Counted from the first letter of the stretch, positions 52,932 to 62,688 are shown. The stretch: DNA of 64,000 bases from CAVSRC01 sp963785065 (GCA_963785065.1 CAWATX010000004.1:744001-808000); one strand, 5' to 3'. Numbers and translations are program-made. The notes: generated from the sequence alone by a model not told the origin.

Positions 52932-53594
52932 TCACTCGGTAACCAGCGCGAGCAGGAAGCCGTCGTAGCCCTTGACCCCGACCGTCTGGATGGCGGTGGC
53001 GGTGAGCCGCCGCTCGGCGCCGATCGCCTCGATCACCCGGCGGGCGCCGAGTACGCTGCCGTCGCGGCTTGCGGCATTGGCGACGGCGCCGCCGCGCGCG
53101 ACATTGTCGACGATGATGGCACTGCCCGGACGCGACAGCTTCAGCGCCCAGTCGAGATAGGCGGCGTTGTTCGACTTGTCGGCGTCGATGAAGATGAGGT
53201 CGAACGGCCCGTCTTCGGTGAGTTTGGGCAGCGCCTCGAGCGCCGGGCCGAGGCGGATGTCGACCAGCGCCGAGAGCCCGGCCGCGGCGATGTTGGCCTC
53301 GGCAACGCGGGCATTGCGCGGCTCGATTTCCAGCGTGATCAGGCGGCCGTCCTGGGGCAGCGCGCGGGCCATCCAGATGGTCGAATAGCCGCCGAGCGTG
53401 CCGATCTCGAGGATGCGCCTGGCGTCCACCATCAGGGCCACCATCATCAGCAGCCGGCCGAGGCTGGGGCTGACGCTGATCGCCGGCAGACCGGCCGAAT
53501 CACTGGCTGCCTGGACCGCCTTGAGCGCGGCATCTTCCTTGACCAGGTGGTCCTCGAAATAGCGGTCGACCGCCGCCCACTGTCGGTTGTCCAT
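52932..53594 (-). CDS. SAM-dependent O-methyltransferase (catechol/caffeoyl-CoA type)
   Basis: 220 residues. Motif I is ILEIGTLGGYSTIWMAR near 61-77, the post-I acidic residue lies in LITLEIEPRNARVAE, and the metal/catalytic Asp is in FDLIFIDADKSNNAAYLDWAL, followed by IIVDNVARGG. This order is that of Methyltransf_3 proteins, which methylate catechol-like hydroxyls with Mg2+. Monocistronic, convergent with the GST gene. Confidence 0.92.
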   Translation of the reverse strand: MDNRQWAAVDRYFEDHLVKEDAALKAVQAASDSAGLPAISVSPSLGRLLMMVALMVDARRILEIGTLGGYSTIWMARALPQDGRLITLEIEPRNARVAEANIAAAGLSALVDIRLGPALEALPKLTEDGPFDLIFIDADKSNNAAYLDWALKLSRPGSAIIVDNVARGGAVANAASRDGSVLGARRVIEAIGAERRLTATAIQTVGVKGYDGFLLALVTE

Positions 53595-53816
53595 GTCCGT
53601 TCCGTCCTACCATCCGAGGCAATCCCCTGTTTCTTGCGGCCAATCGGCCACACAGGCGTTGCCCGCCAACAACACTCCGACAGAAATAGGGCTCGGAGCC
53701 CGGCCCGGTACCATCACCGTCTTGTCCGTTTGAAGCAAATTGGGCAAACACGAATACGCGGTGCTTGGCGGCGACCACACCGCAATTCTGTCGAGGCGAC
53801 CCTAAAGGAAGACAGG

Positions 53817-54443
53817 ATGCGAAAGCAGATTCTCTTTGCTATCGGGGCGGCGGCCGGCATTCTCATCGGGCTGCAGGCTGCCCAGGCCGAGATGCGCACC
53901 TATTACGACAACGGCCTGAAGAAGTTCGTGACTTACGACGTTCAGGCCGTGATGGCGCGCGGCGCCCAGGCCAAGGGCGCGAGCTACGATCCCATCCCGC
54001 GCCAGACCGTCTCCTATGACGGCCCCTACAGCGCCGGCACGATCGTGGTCAACACCAAGGAGCGCCGCCTCTATCTGGTGCAGGACAACGGCAAGGCGCT
54101 CAAATACGGCATCGGCGTCGGCCGCGAAGGCTTCACCTGGCAGGGCAGCGACCGCATCTCGCGCAAGGCGGAGTGGCCGGGCTGGTCGCCGCCGGCGGTG
54201 ATGATTGCGCGCGAGAAGGCCAAGGGACGAATCCTGCCCGTCTATATGAAGGGCGGCCTCAACAATCCGCTCGGTGCCCGCGCCCTCTATATCGGCGCGC
54301 GCATCTATCGCATCCACGGCTCCAACGAACCGTGGACCATCGGCCAGGCGGTCTCCTCAGGCTGCATCAGGCTGACCAACAAGGACATCGTCGACCTCTA
54401 CGACCGGGTGAAGGTCGGGACGAGGGTCGTCGTTCAGAATTAA
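53817..54443 (+). CDS. L,D-transpeptidase (YkuD), exported
   Basis: 208 residues from ATG 53817 with AAGGAAG upstream; a longer frame into the previous gene is a shadow. A signal peptide ends AAQAEM. The YkuD domain (about 75-208) carries His167 (RIHGSNEP), Ser181, Cys183 and Arg185 (SSGCIRL). It is related to the lipoprotein at 10620-11390 (shared GIGVGREGFTW-like and KGGLNNPLGAR segments) but has no lipobox. A strong terminator follows. Confidence 0.93.
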   Translation: MRKQILFAIGAAAGILIGLQAAQAEMRTYYDNGLKKFVTYDVQAVMARGAQAKGASYDPIPRQTVSYDGPYSAGTIVVNTKERRLYLVQDNGKALKYGIGVGREGFTWQGSDRISRKAEWPGWSPPAVMIAREKAKGRILPVYMKGGLNNPLGARALYIGARIYRIHGSNEPWTIGQAVSSGCIRLTNKDIVDLYDRVKVGTRVVVQN

Positions 54444-54470
54444 CCCGCAAGCGGGGACTGGGACGAAAAG

Positions 54471-54498
54471 GCCGGCGCTTGCGCCGGCTTTTTTGTTT
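54471..54498 (+). terminator. Rho-independent terminator
   Basis: GCCGGCGC-TT-GCGCCGGC followed by TTTTTTGTTT, 28 bases after the L,D-transpeptidase stop. The 8-bp stem is perfect and GC-only, and the A-run before it (GAAAAG) gives partial bidirectional character. Confidence 0.92.
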
Positions 54499-54536
54499 GG
54501 TCGCAACGGCTTCAGCCGGAATGCCGCGACTTTGAT

Positions 54537-54902
54537 TCAGCGATCGCGGCTCATGCCCTTGGCGGCCAGCTCGTTGAGGTATTCCTGCCAGCGCGATTCG
54601 CGCTCATCGCCGAGCCGGCGCAGATAGGTCCACGAGAACAGCCCGGTGTCGTGGCCGTCGTCGAAGGTGATCTTCACGGCGTAATTGCCGATCGGCTCGA
54701 GCGCTGCGATGGCGACGTCGCGCTTGCCGCCAACGGTCTGGCGCTGCTCCGGCGTATGGCCCTGCACCTCGGCGGAGGGGCTGAGCACACGCAGCATCTC
54801 CGCCGGCAGGTCGTATGCCGCGCCGTCATCAAACCGAACCGAAAGCGTGCGACGGTCCTTGTGCAACCGGATTTCCGTCGGCCAGGGTGTCTTTTCCGTC
54901 AT
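54537..54902 (-). CDS. DUF971 protein (gamma-butyrobetaine hydroxylase N-terminal-like)
   Basis: 121 residues, one domain. Motifs are PTEIRLHKDRRTLSVRFDDG, YDLPAEMLRVLSPSAEVQGH and VKITFDDGHDTGLFSWTYL. In other proteins this domain binds zinc and precedes the 2-oxoglutarate hydroxylase; alone it is often linked to iron-sulfur cluster or Mrp proteins. A mrp gene is in this window but 6 kb away. Confidence 0.9.
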   Translation of the reverse strand: MTEKTPWPTEIRLHKDRRTLSVRFDDGAAYDLPAEMLRVLSPSAEVQGHTPEQRQTVGGKRDVAIAALEPIGNYAVKITFDDGHDTGLFSWTYLRRLGDERESRWQEYLNELAAKGMSRDR

Positions 54903-55054
54903 CTCTTACCTCTGCAAATCGGTGCAAACCTCTCTCGGCGCGCCGATTTGATCATCGCACCGCTTGTGGGTCATAATGGCGGTGCATCAACCCACGTCTG
55001 GAGGTTTTCGCGCGGCCTGCCGACCGCGTCTCTTCACATTGCATTGGAGTGCCC

Positions 55055-55912
55055 ATGTCCGCTTTGACCGACTTCGACCACGACGAAACCGGCAAGATCG
55101 ACCTCACGGAGATCTACGATCGCCCCGATCCACGGGACTACTACCAGACCCTCACCAATCTCGACTACCGTATTCCGGCCGAAGCCGCGCCGGTGTTCCG
55201 CCAGGTGATCGCGGTCGAACGATCGATACGCAAGCGACGACATCTCACTCTGCTCGACGTCGGATGCTCCTATGGCGTCAACGCCGCCATTCTCAAGCAC
55301 GAGCGCACGCTACCCGACCTCTACCGCGCCTACAGCGCATCGGCGACCGGCGCCCTGTCGCGCCGCCAGCTCGTCGTCCGCGACCGCGCCGCCTATCAAT
55401 CGAGCGAGGACCTTACCGTCATCGGCCTCGATCCGGCCGAGCGCGCCGTCGGCTATGCCCGTGAGGCCGGCATCCTCGACGCCTATCTCACCCGCGATCT
55501 CGAAAACGAGGCGCCGACGCCCGCCGAGCACGCGCTGCTTGCCGAAGTCGAGCTGGTCATCTCGACCGGCGCCATCGGCTATGTCGGCGCGCCGACATTC
55601 GAGCGCATCCTCGCGGCGGCCGGCAAGCGGCCGTGGCTGGCGCTCTTCGCGCTGCGCATGTTCTCCTTCGACGCCATCGCCGAGGCGCTGAAGGCGCACG
55701 GCTATGCCGTGTTCAAGCTGGCAGGACAAACCTTCCGCCAACGCCATTTCGCCGACAGCAAGGAACGCGCCGAGGTTTTCGCCAATCTCGACGCCCTCGG
55801 CATCGATCCGGGCCCGCATGAGAGCGACGGCTGGTACCACGCCGAGTTCTTCTTCGCTCGTCCTGGCGACGAAGAGGCGCCGGCGCCGCTGCCCGGCCTC
55901 GTCCGGCTCTGA
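55055..55912 (+). CDS. SAM-dependent methyltransferase-like protein
   Basis: 285 residues from ATG 55055 with TTGGAG upstream. Motif I is LTLLDVGCSYGVNAAIL near 67-83, then VIGLDPAERAVGYAREAGI and VELVISTGAIGYVG, in the order of class I methyltransferases. A long insert (about 90-125) separates motif I and II. The target is unknown. Monocistronic. Confidence 0.82.
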   Translation: MSALTDFDHDETGKIDLTEIYDRPDPRDYYQTLTNLDYRIPAEAAPVFRQVIAVERSIRKRRHLTLLDVGCSYGVNAAILKHERTLPDLYRAYSASATGALSRRQLVVRDRAAYQSSEDLTVIGLDPAERAVGYAREAGILDAYLTRDLENEAPTPAEHALLAEVELVISTGAIGYVGAPTFERILAAAGKRPWLALFALRMFSFDAIAEALKAHGYAVFKLAGQTFRQRHFADSKERAEVFANLDALGIDPGPHESDGWYHAEFFFARPGDEEAPAPLPGLVRL

Positions 55913-55991
55913 CCCAGGCGCTCTGCCAAAACCCTTGACGGTCTCGCCTGCCCTGCCGTCCTAATGCGGCGGCAGCGGCGGCGGAGATGGC

Positions 55992-57134
55992 ATGGCGGGC
56001 AGCACCACATATGACGTGATCGTCGTCGGGGTCGGCGGCATGGGCGCCGCCGCCTGCTGGCAGCTTGCCCGCCGGGGCCAGCGCGTGCTCGGGCTCGAAC
56101 GCTTCGACATTCCGCACGCGCAGGGGTCTTCGCACGGCGTGACGCGCATTATTCGCCTCGCCTACTACGAGGACCCGGCCTATGTGCCGCTCCTCAAGCG
56201 CGCCTTCGAACTGTGGCGCGAGGCTTCCGAAGCCGCCGGCGAGGCGCTGCTCATCACCACCGGGTCGCTCGATGCCGGACCGGCAGACAGCGATGTCGTC
56301 AACGGTTCTCTTGAGTCGTGCATTGAGCATGGGCTCACCCACGAACTGCTGACCGGTGCCCAGGTGAACACCCGCCATCCCGGCTATCGCCTGCCGGGCG
56401 ATTTCTCTGCCGTGTTCCAGCCGGACGGCGGCTTCGTGCTGTCGGAGCGGGCGATTGTCGCCCATGCCAACCTGGCGATGGCGGCTGGTGCGGAGATCCA
56501 CGCGCGCGAACAAGTGCTCGACTGGTCGCCGATCGCCGGTGGCGGCGTGCGCGTCACCACGACGCGCGGCACCTACGAGGCCGGGCGGCTGGTGTTGTCG
56601 CCGGGGGCGTGGATCGGCGACCTGGTGCCGGCCCTGAAGACGATCGCGGTGCCCGAGCGGCAGGTGCTCGGCTGGTTCCAGCCGGCCCATCCGGAACGCT
56701 TCATGCCGGCGGCCTTCCCCGTGCTCAATTTGCTGGTCGAGGAAGGACGCTACTACCTGCTGCCGGTTCATGGCGTGCCGGGGCTGAAGATCGGCCTCTA
56801 TCACCACCTGGAGGAGCGCGGCCACCCGGACACGCTGTCGCGCGCGGTCACGGGCGCGGACGAGGCGGTGCTGCGCCGCTGCATCGCGCGCTACTTCCCG
56901 GACGCCGATGGCCCGGTGATGTCGCTGCACACCTGCATGTTCACCAATACGCCGGACGAGAATTTCATCATCGACATGCTTGCCGACCAGCCCGAGGTCG
57001 TGGTCGTCTCGCCCTGCTCCGGCCACGGCTACAAGTTTGCCAGCGTCGTCGGCGAGATCGTCGCCGACCTTGCGGTGACCGGCACGAGCCGCTTCGACCT
57101 CGCCATGTTCAGCCTCGCCCGCTTTGCCGGCTGA
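55992..57134 (+). CDS. solA: N-methyl-tryptophan/sarcosine oxidase-like flavoprotein
   Basis: 380 residues. The FAD motif VVGVGGMGAAACWQLARRG is at 11-29; SSHGVTRIIRLAYYEDP is diagnostic of monomeric sarcosine oxidase and SolA. Cys315 (LHTCMFTNTPDENFIID) is at the position that binds FAD covalently, followed by SGHGYKFA. It oxidises an N-methyl amino acid with oxygen to give formaldehyde and hydrogen peroxide. Which amine is used is not clear. Confidence 0.9.
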   Translation: MAGSTTYDVIVVGVGGMGAAACWQLARRGQRVLGLERFDIPHAQGSSHGVTRIIRLAYYEDPAYVPLLKRAFELWREASEAAGEALLITTGSLDAGPADSDVVNGSLESCIEHGLTHELLTGAQVNTRHPGYRLPGDFSAVFQPDGGFVLSERAIVAHANLAMAAGAEIHAREQVLDWSPIAGGGVRVTTTRGTYEAGRLVLSPGAWIGDLVPALKTIAVPERQVLGWFQPAHPERFMPAAFPVLNLLVEEGRYYLLPVHGVPGLKIGLYHHLEERGHPDTLSRAVTGADEAVLRRCIARYFPDADGPVMSLHTCMFTNTPDENFIIDMLADQPEVVVVSPCSGHGYKFASVVGEIVADLAVTGTSRFDLAMFSLARFAG

Positions 57135-57260
57135 CGCGGCCTGCGGGACCCCCTCCCGCCGGCCGCGGCATTCCTGTAATGATCGCCGCGCGACGACAAA
57201 TTCCACGCCACCGACACCGGCAGCGCCGGGCGCCAGTGGGCGCTCACCCGGTCACGCACC

Positions 57261-58193
57261 ATGCCGAGCCCGACCCCGTTTCGCGAGAACCTGCGCGGCA
57301 TTGCTGCAATCTCGGCGTGCAACCTGCTTTTCCTGATCAACGACACCATGATGAAGCTGGTCAGCACGGAGCTGCCGCTCGGTGAGATCCTGCTGCTGCG
57401 CGGCATCATGGCCAGCACATGGCTGGCGCTGACCGTGGCGATCACCGGCTCCGGCGCCCAAATGCGCGTGCTTGTCAGCCGGGCGGTTTTCTGGCGCACC
57501 TTCGCCGAGGTTGCCTCGGCCTATCTCTACCTGGTGGCGCTCTTCCACATCCCAATTGCCAACTCCAACACGATCCTCCAGGTGGTGCCGCTGATGGTGA
57601 CGGCCGGCGCCGCCATCTTCCTGCGCGACGAGGTCGGCTGGCGGCGGTGGACGGCGATCGTGGTGGGCTTCGCTGGCGTGCTCATCGTCATCCGTCCGGG
57701 GCTCTCCGGCTTCAACGAGTTCAGCCTGCTGGCGCTGGCCGCGGCAGCGTTCATCGCGCTGCGCGACATGACCACGCGGATCATGCCGCGCGGCGTGCCG
57801 ACGCTCCTGATCGCCCTGATCACGGCGATCGTGGTCGGCATCAGCGGGCCGATCTACGGCGTGATCGCCGGCGAGCAGTGGATCATGCCGTCGGGGCGCG
57901 CGGTGGCGCTGCTCGCGGGCGCCAGCATCTTCCTCATCGGCGGCTATCTGACGGCGGTCGATTTCATGCGCCACGGCGACATCGCCGTGGTGGCGCCGTT
58001 CCGCTACACGGTGATCATCTGGGCGGTGATCGCCGGCTTCCTGGTGTGGCGCGAAGTGCCCGACCTGCCGATGGTGATCGGCACGCTCGTCATCATCGTC
58101 ACCGGCGTCTACACCTTCTACCGCGAGCGGCAGCTGGCGACGGCAGGCGCCGCCGCGCCGCCGGACGAAGAGCCCAACCGGCCGCTCGCCTGA
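57261..58193 (+). CDS. DMT-superfamily permease (EamA domains)
   Basis: 310 residues with ten membrane segments in two EamA halves. Motifs include LFLINDTMMKLVS, LLRGIMASTWLAL, PIANSNTILQVVPLMV and VVAPFRYTVIIWAVIAGFLVW. The C-terminal tail is Pro/Ala-rich and cytoplasmic. Members export amino acids, metabolites or drugs; specificity cannot be read here. It reads into the convergent phosphotransferase gene. Confidence 0.9.
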   Translation: MPSPTPFRENLRGIAAISACNLLFLINDTMMKLVSTELPLGEILLLRGIMASTWLALTVAITGSGAQMRVLVSRAVFWRTFAEVASAYLYLVALFHIPIANSNTILQVVPLMVTAGAAIFLRDEVGWRRWTAIVVGFAGVLIVIRPGLSGFNEFSLLALAAAAFIALRDMTTRIMPRGVPTLLIALITAIVVGISGPIYGVIAGEQWIMPSGRAVALLAGASIFLIGGYLTAVDFMRHGDIAVVAPFRYTVIIWAVIAGFLVWREVPDLPMVIGTLVIIVTGVYTFYRERQLATAGAAAPPDEEPNRPLA

Positions 58194-58199
58194 ACGGCT

Positions 58200-59120
58200 T
58201 CAGCCACCCGCCATGTCGGCCAGCACTTCGGCGATGGCGTGGCGGGCGATCGCCGAGAGGCCGGGATTGGTCTCGTGGTAGTAGGGCAAGGCGATCAGCG
58301 CCGGTGACAGAGCCCAGCCGCGGCCGCGCGCCCATGTCGCCTCGTCGACCGCGATCACCTGACGGAACGTCTCGCGCGGTCCGGCGGTGAAAAGGTTCCA
58401 GGCGACCATCAGGTCGCAGGCCGGATCGCCGATGGTCATCGCGCCAAAATCGATCACCGCCGTCAGCCGCCCGTCGATGGCCAGCAGGTTGCCGGACTGC
58501 AGGTCGCCATGCAGCCAGACCGGCGGCCCCTGCCAGGCCGGCGCGGCCAGCGCGACCTCCCATGCGGCAAGCGCGGCGTCCGTGTCGATCATGCCATCGC
58601 AGGCAGCGATCGCCTCGCGGGTCTTCTCATCGCGTGTTGCCAGCGGCGCGCCACGGCCGAGCGTATCCGGGTTGGGCCGGGGACCGCCGGTGGCATCGAT
58701 CGCCTGTAGCGCGCGGACGAACTGCGCCAGATCGCGCGCCGCCTGATCGGGATCGGCGAGCCGGTCGAGGGTGGCGTTCTCGCCGTCGAGCCAGCGATAG
58801 ACCGACCAGTCCCAGGGGAAGCCTTCGGCGGGCTCGCCAACCGCCAGCGGCTCCGGAATCGCCAGCGGCAGGTGCGGCGCCAGATGCGGCAGCCAGCGAC
58901 GTTCCTTGTCGATCTGTCCGGTTGCCCATGAGATGCGCGGCATGCGCACGACAAGGTCGTCGCCGAGCCGGTAGAGCGCATTGTCGGTGCCGGCGGACGG
59001 CACCGAGCGGATCGGCAGGTCGGCCCTTTGCGGGAACTGGGCGGCGATGAGCCGGCGGACCAGCCCGGCGTCGGTCGCCACCTCGCCGGCATGCATCTTC
59101 TTCGTGTTCGCGGCGGCCAT
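58200..59120 (-). CDS. Aminoglycoside phosphotransferase (APH) family kinase
   Basis: 306 residues from ATG 59120. A kinase fold with NALYRLGDDLVVRMPR (nucleotide lysine region replaced by VVRMP as in this subgroup), the catalytic HGDLQSGNLLAIDG near 228-241 and the metal motif VIDFGAMTIGDPACDL near 247-262. Chromosomal members of this group mostly phosphorylate unknown metabolites; antibiotic resistance is not implied. Two bases after the start lies the MFS gene stop, so the genes are coupled. Confidence 0.9.
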   Translation of the reverse strand: MAAANTKKMHAGEVATDAGLVRRLIAAQFPQRADLPIRSVPSAGTDNALYRLGDDLVVRMPRISWATGQIDKERRWLPHLAPHLPLAIPEPLAVGEPAEGFPWDWSVYRWLDGENATLDRLADPDQAARDLAQFVRALQAIDATGGPRPNPDTLGRGAPLATRDEKTREAIAACDGMIDTDAALAAWEVALAAPAWQGPPVWLHGDLQSGNLLAIDGRLTAVIDFGAMTIGDPACDLMVAWNLFTAGPRETFRQVIAVDEATWARGRGWALSPALIALPYYHETNPGLSAIARHAIAEVLADMAGG

Positions 59121-59122
59121 GG

Positions 59123-60319
59123 TCAGGCTCCCGCAATGCCGGTGGGTTGGACGGCGGCGACCGGCGCCGGTGGCGGCACGCGTCCGCTCTTGCCGTAGTA
59201 GCGCCGGAGCAGCAGGATGATTGCCAACGCCGCCGGCGCCCCCTGCAGGATGCCGACCGAAAGCGACAGGCCGGCGTGGTAGGCCGCTGCCGCAGTCAGG
59301 CAACCGAAGAAGCAGCCGACGTCCCATCCGCCCTCGCTGGCCATGTTGAAGCGCAGCGCGCAAGGCGAGGCCTTGGCCATGTTGTACATGGCGGCGCCGA
59401 TGCTCGGAATATAGAGCGGCATGGCCAGCGCCCCCAGGGCATTGGCGGCAATCGCCAGCCAGGGCGAGCCGAGGCTAGCCGCACGCAGCACGACGATCGC
59501 CACGGCGATGCCGTAGCCGATGCTCACCGCCCGCCGGCCATGGCCGAGGTCGATGGTGCGGCCGAGCAGTAGGCTGCCACCGGCGCCGAACAGGCCGGCG
59601 AGCGCCATCGCCCCGCCGTAGGCGGGGATGTTGCCGCCCAGCGAGACGAAGAGCGCGATCTGCCAGACGAAGAACCAGCTGGCTGCGTACCAGCCGTCGA
59701 TCGCCAGCAGCGCAACCGTCAGCCGTGCCGCCCGGAAGGTGCCGGGCGCCGCCTGCTTCACCGGGACGTTGGCAACGCCGATGAGCGGCACCACGGCCAG
59801 GGCCTGGACGAGCCCGGCCGTCCAGAAGACGGTGCCAGGCCCGACGGTGACGAAAGCCCAGGCGCCGACCAGCGGCGCCAGGATGCCGATGACCGCCGTC
59901 AGCGCCTCGCGCGCCCCGACCTGCTGGCCGCGATCCTCGCTGTCGCCGAGGGCGGCGAAATAGGCGTGGTAGCTCGGCCAGTAGAAGACATCGCCGACCG
60001 CCGAGATGGCGATGAGTGCGAAGAGCGCTGGGCTGATGCCGTCGACCTCGGCAAGTATCGGGTATTGCAGCGCGAGGAGCAGTGTGCCGGCGATCAGCAG
60101 CGGCTTGATGCCGAAGCGCTTGGCCAGCGGCAGGATCGCCGGACGCAGCAGGAAGCGGCCGGTCACGACTGCGGCCATCGCCACCAGCACGAGGGGAATG
60201 GAAATGCCGGCGCGCAGCAGGAAGACGAGGAAGAAGATGCCACCGGACCCTTGCGCGAGCGCCTGGATGCCGGTGTGGAGGTTGACGCGATTGATCGCGT
60301 CATTGCGCAGATATGCCAT
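59123..60319 (-). CDS. MFS-family permease
   Basis: 398 residues from ATG 60319; an in-frame TTG at 60361 has no ribosome site. Twelve membrane segments are visible, with YWPSYHAYFAALGDSEDRGQQ-like loop 4-5 and FGAGGSLLLGRTIDLGHGRR as the loop after segment 8 that is typical of MFS. It has no cytoplasmic or periplasmic extra domain. Substrate unknown; it is cotranscribed with the APH-type kinase, so uptake or export of the kinase substrate is possible. Confidence 0.85.
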   Translation of the reverse strand: MAYLRNDAINRVNLHTGIQALAQGSGGIFFLVFLLRAGISIPLVLVAMAAVVTGRFLLRPAILPLAKRFGIKPLLIAGTLLLALQYPILAEVDGISPALFALIAISAVGDVFYWPSYHAYFAALGDSEDRGQQVGAREALTAVIGILAPLVGAWAFVTVGPGTVFWTAGLVQALAVVPLIGVANVPVKQAAPGTFRAARLTVALLAIDGWYAASWFFVWQIALFVSLGGNIPAYGGAMALAGLFGAGGSLLLGRTIDLGHGRRAVSIGYGIAVAIVVLRAASLGSPWLAIAANALGALAMPLYIPSIGAAMYNMAKASPCALRFNMASEGGWDVGCFFGCLTAAAAYHAGLSLSVGILQGAPAALAIILLLRRYYGKSGRVPPPAPVAAVQPTGIAGA

Positions 60320-60534
60320 GGGGATACCAACGGAGAGAGAATGAGGGAACGACCGGCTCAAGGCCGGTCAGCGGCGCATTGCGCTAGCTGTGCGTGGTTC
60401 CACTCATCAGACTTACCTCCGTCGAAGGCGCGGACAATGACGCGCCATGCCTGCCTCCGCAAGCTCGGATCGTACGGGCAGTTCGCGATTTGCCCCGACG
60501 GTGGCGCCGGGGCAACACTGGCGCCGTGGCGGCG

Positions 60535-61671
60535 CTATTCGACGACGAACTTCGGCGCCTCGCGGTGGCTCTCGGCGACGCCGGCCCATACCTTGGTGGC
60601 AATGTCGCGGAAGGCGGTCGCATGCGGCCCGTTCGGCTCGGCGACCACGATCGGCGTGCCGGCATCGGAGGTCTCGCGGATCGCCATGTCGAGCGGCACT
60701 TCACCCAGGAAGGGCGTGGCAAGGCGCCCGGCCTCGGCCCGCGCGCCACCATGGCCGAAGATGTCGTAGCGCTTGCCGGTGTCGGGGGCGACGAAATAGC
60801 TCATGTTCTCGATGATGCCGAGGACGGGCACATCGACGCGGCGGAACATGTTGAGGCCCTTGCGCGCATCGATGAGGGCAAGGTCCTGCGGCGTCGAGAC
60901 GATGACGGCGCCGGCCAGCGGCACCTGCTGGGCCATGGTGAGCTGGGCGTCGCCGGTGCCGGGCGGCATGTCGACCACCAGCACGTCGAGATCGCCCCAG
61001 GCGACCTCACGCAGCATCTGCTGGAGCGCCGAGACGACCATCGGCCCACGCCAGATCATCGGCGTATCTTCCTCGACCAGGAAGCCCATCGACATCGCCT
61101 TGACGCCGTAGGCTTCCATCGGCTTCAGCGTTCGGCCGCCGATCACCTCCGGCTGGCCGGTGAGGTGCAGCAGGCGCGGCAATGAGGGGCCGTAGATATC
61201 GGCGTCGAGGATGCCGACACGAAGACCATTGGCCTTGAGCGCCAGCGCCAGGTTGACGGCGCAGGTGGACTTGCCCACGCCGCCCTTGCCGCTGGCCACG
61301 GCGATGATGGCTTCGACGCCGGGGACGCCGGCCTTGGCCGCCGGCGGCGCGGTAGGGCGCTGGGCCGGCTGGGGCCGTGGCGGGGGCGAACCGCCCGTGC
61401 GCGGGGCAGCGGCGCCCGCCTTGCGCTCGGCGGTCAGCACCACCATGGCGTCGGTGACCCCGGGGATCGCCTTGACCGCGGTCTCGGCCGCCTGGCGCAT
61501 GGGCTCGAAGGCGGAGGCACGCTCGGCCGGCACGGTGATCGAGAACATCACCCGGCCATTGGCGACGACGATGTCGGAAACCATGCCGCGGCGCACGATG
61601 TCGCGGTCGTCGTCCGGTCCGCGGATGCTGCCCAGCCGGGCGAGGACTGCTTGCTTGTCCATATCGGGCAT
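60535..61671 (-). CDS. mrp: Mrp/ApbC iron-sulfur cluster carrier ATPase
   Basis: 378 residues. An N-terminal DUF59/MIP18-like domain (1-80) is joined by a Pro/Ala linker to a ParA-type ATPase with Walker A ASGKGGVGKST at 126-136, ILDADIYGPSLP and VVDMPPGTGDAQLT. The C-terminal CxxC of many Mrp proteins is replaced by VAPDTG (SYFVAPDTGKRYDIFG), as I know from other Alphaproteobacteria. It delivers Fe-S clusters to apoproteins. Divergent from the amino-acid importer. Confidence 0.94.
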   Translation of the reverse strand: MPDMDKQAVLARLGSIRGPDDDRDIVRRGMVSDIVVANGRVMFSITVPAERASAFEPMRQAAETAVKAIPGVTDAMVVLTAERKAGAAAPRTGGSPPPRPQPAQRPTAPPAAKAGVPGVEAIIAVASGKGGVGKSTCAVNLALALKANGLRVGILDADIYGPSLPRLLHLTGQPEVIGGRTLKPMEAYGVKAMSMGFLVEEDTPMIWRGPMVVSALQQMLREVAWGDLDVLVVDMPPGTGDAQLTMAQQVPLAGAVIVSTPQDLALIDARKGLNMFRRVDVPVLGIIENMSYFVAPDTGKRYDIFGHGGARAEAGRLATPFLGEVPLDMAIRETSDAGTPIVVAEPNGPHATAFRDIATKVWAGVAESHREAPKFVVE

Positions 61672-61748
61672 GGAAGCTCGGAAGTTCTGGAGGAAGTCTG
61701 GTCGGCCGGGAACATAGCCGCATCGCCCGGCGGGTCAACTTGGCCGTT

Positions 61749-61760
61749 TTCTTGCAAGAA
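61749..61760. promoter_or_regulatory. Perfect 12-bp palindrome in the divergent mrp/importer gap
   Basis: TTCTTGCAAGAA is a perfect inverted repeat about 78 bases from mrp and 133 from the binding-protein gene. It may be an operator for either. No known regulator matches with confidence. Confidence 0.35.
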
Positions 61761-61893
61761 TCCGGGCAAGGTCAAACCGACCGGTTGCCACCATACCGGC
61801 CTTGGTGGAAAGATGGCGGTAACCGTTCTCGGGGGGCGCGGTCGAGGTGGCCGCTCCAGTTGAGAGCAGTTCACAAGTGTAAAGGAAACTGTC

Positions 61894-62679
61894 ATGCGCC
61901 GAACCGTTACTGCGTTAGTCGCAATCGCCGCGTTGGCCGCTGGAACCAGCCTGGCTGTGGCCAAGGACTGGAAAGAGATCCGGGTGGGAACCGACGCGAC
62001 TTATCCGCCCTTCGAATCCGTCGACGCGAGCGGCGCCTTCGTCGGCTTCGACATCGACATCCTCAATGCCGTCTGCGCCGACATCGGTGCCAAGTGCACC
62101 TACGTCAACCAGGATTTCGACGGCATCATCCCGGCGCTGCTTGCCGGCAAGTTCGACATGATCGACTCTTCGCTGTCGATCACCGACGAGCGCAAGAAGT
62201 CCATCGACTTCACCAACAAGTACTACAACACGCCGCCAGCGATCGTGGCCCGCAAGGACGCCGGGATCAAGGGCGTGAGCGTGGACGATCTCGCCGGCAA
62301 GACGATCGGCGTGCAGTCCTCGACCACCCACGCCAACTACGCCCAGCAGACCTACACCAAGTCGACGATCAAGCTCTATCCGAGCGCCGACCAGTTCAAG
62401 CTCGACCTGATCAACGGCCGTCTTGACGCGGTCAACGACGACGTCGTCGTGCTCGACGACTGGCTGAAGGGCTCCAAGGAGGCGCAGGATTGCTGCGTGC
62501 GCGTCGGCACGGTCAAGATCGTTCCGTCGATCCATGGCGAAGGCGTCGGCTTCGGCGTGCGCAAGGAAGACAAGGATCTGACCGCGCTGCTCAACAAGGG
62601 CATCGCCGACATCCGCGCCAACGGCACCTACAAGAAGATCAACGACAAGTATTTCGACTTCGACGCCTACGGCGAATAG
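61894..62679 (+). CDS. Polar amino-acid ABC importer, binding protein (HisJ/ArgT-like)
   Basis: 261 residues from ATG 61894 with AAAGGAAA upstream. The signal peptide ends near LAVAKD. SBP_bac_3 motifs are IRVGTDATYPPFESVD, GFDIDILNAVCADIGA, FDGIIPALLAGKFDMIDSS and SITDERKKSIDFT. The pair of cysteines in AKCTYV and DCCVRV and the acidic pocket suggest a cationic amino acid such as arginine, lysine or histidine. It heads the importer operon. Confidence 0.92.
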   Translation: MRRTVTALVAIAALAAGTSLAVAKDWKEIRVGTDATYPPFESVDASGAFVGFDIDILNAVCADIGAKCTYVNQDFDGIIPALLAGKFDMIDSSLSITDERKKSIDFTNKYYNTPPAIVARKDAGIKGVSVDDLAGKTIGVQSSTTHANYAQQTYTKSTIKLYPSADQFKLDLINGRLDAVNDDVVVLDDWLKGSKEAQDCCVRVGTVKIVPSIHGEGVGFGVRKEDKDLTALLNKGIADIRANGTYKKINDKYFDFDAYGE

Positions 62680-62688
62680 GCGCATAAG

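Noticed and set aside
58200..59120. Antibiotic-resistance kinase
   Set aside because: The APH fold is clear, but chromosomal members of this group mostly act on unknown metabolites, and nothing in context suggests resistance.
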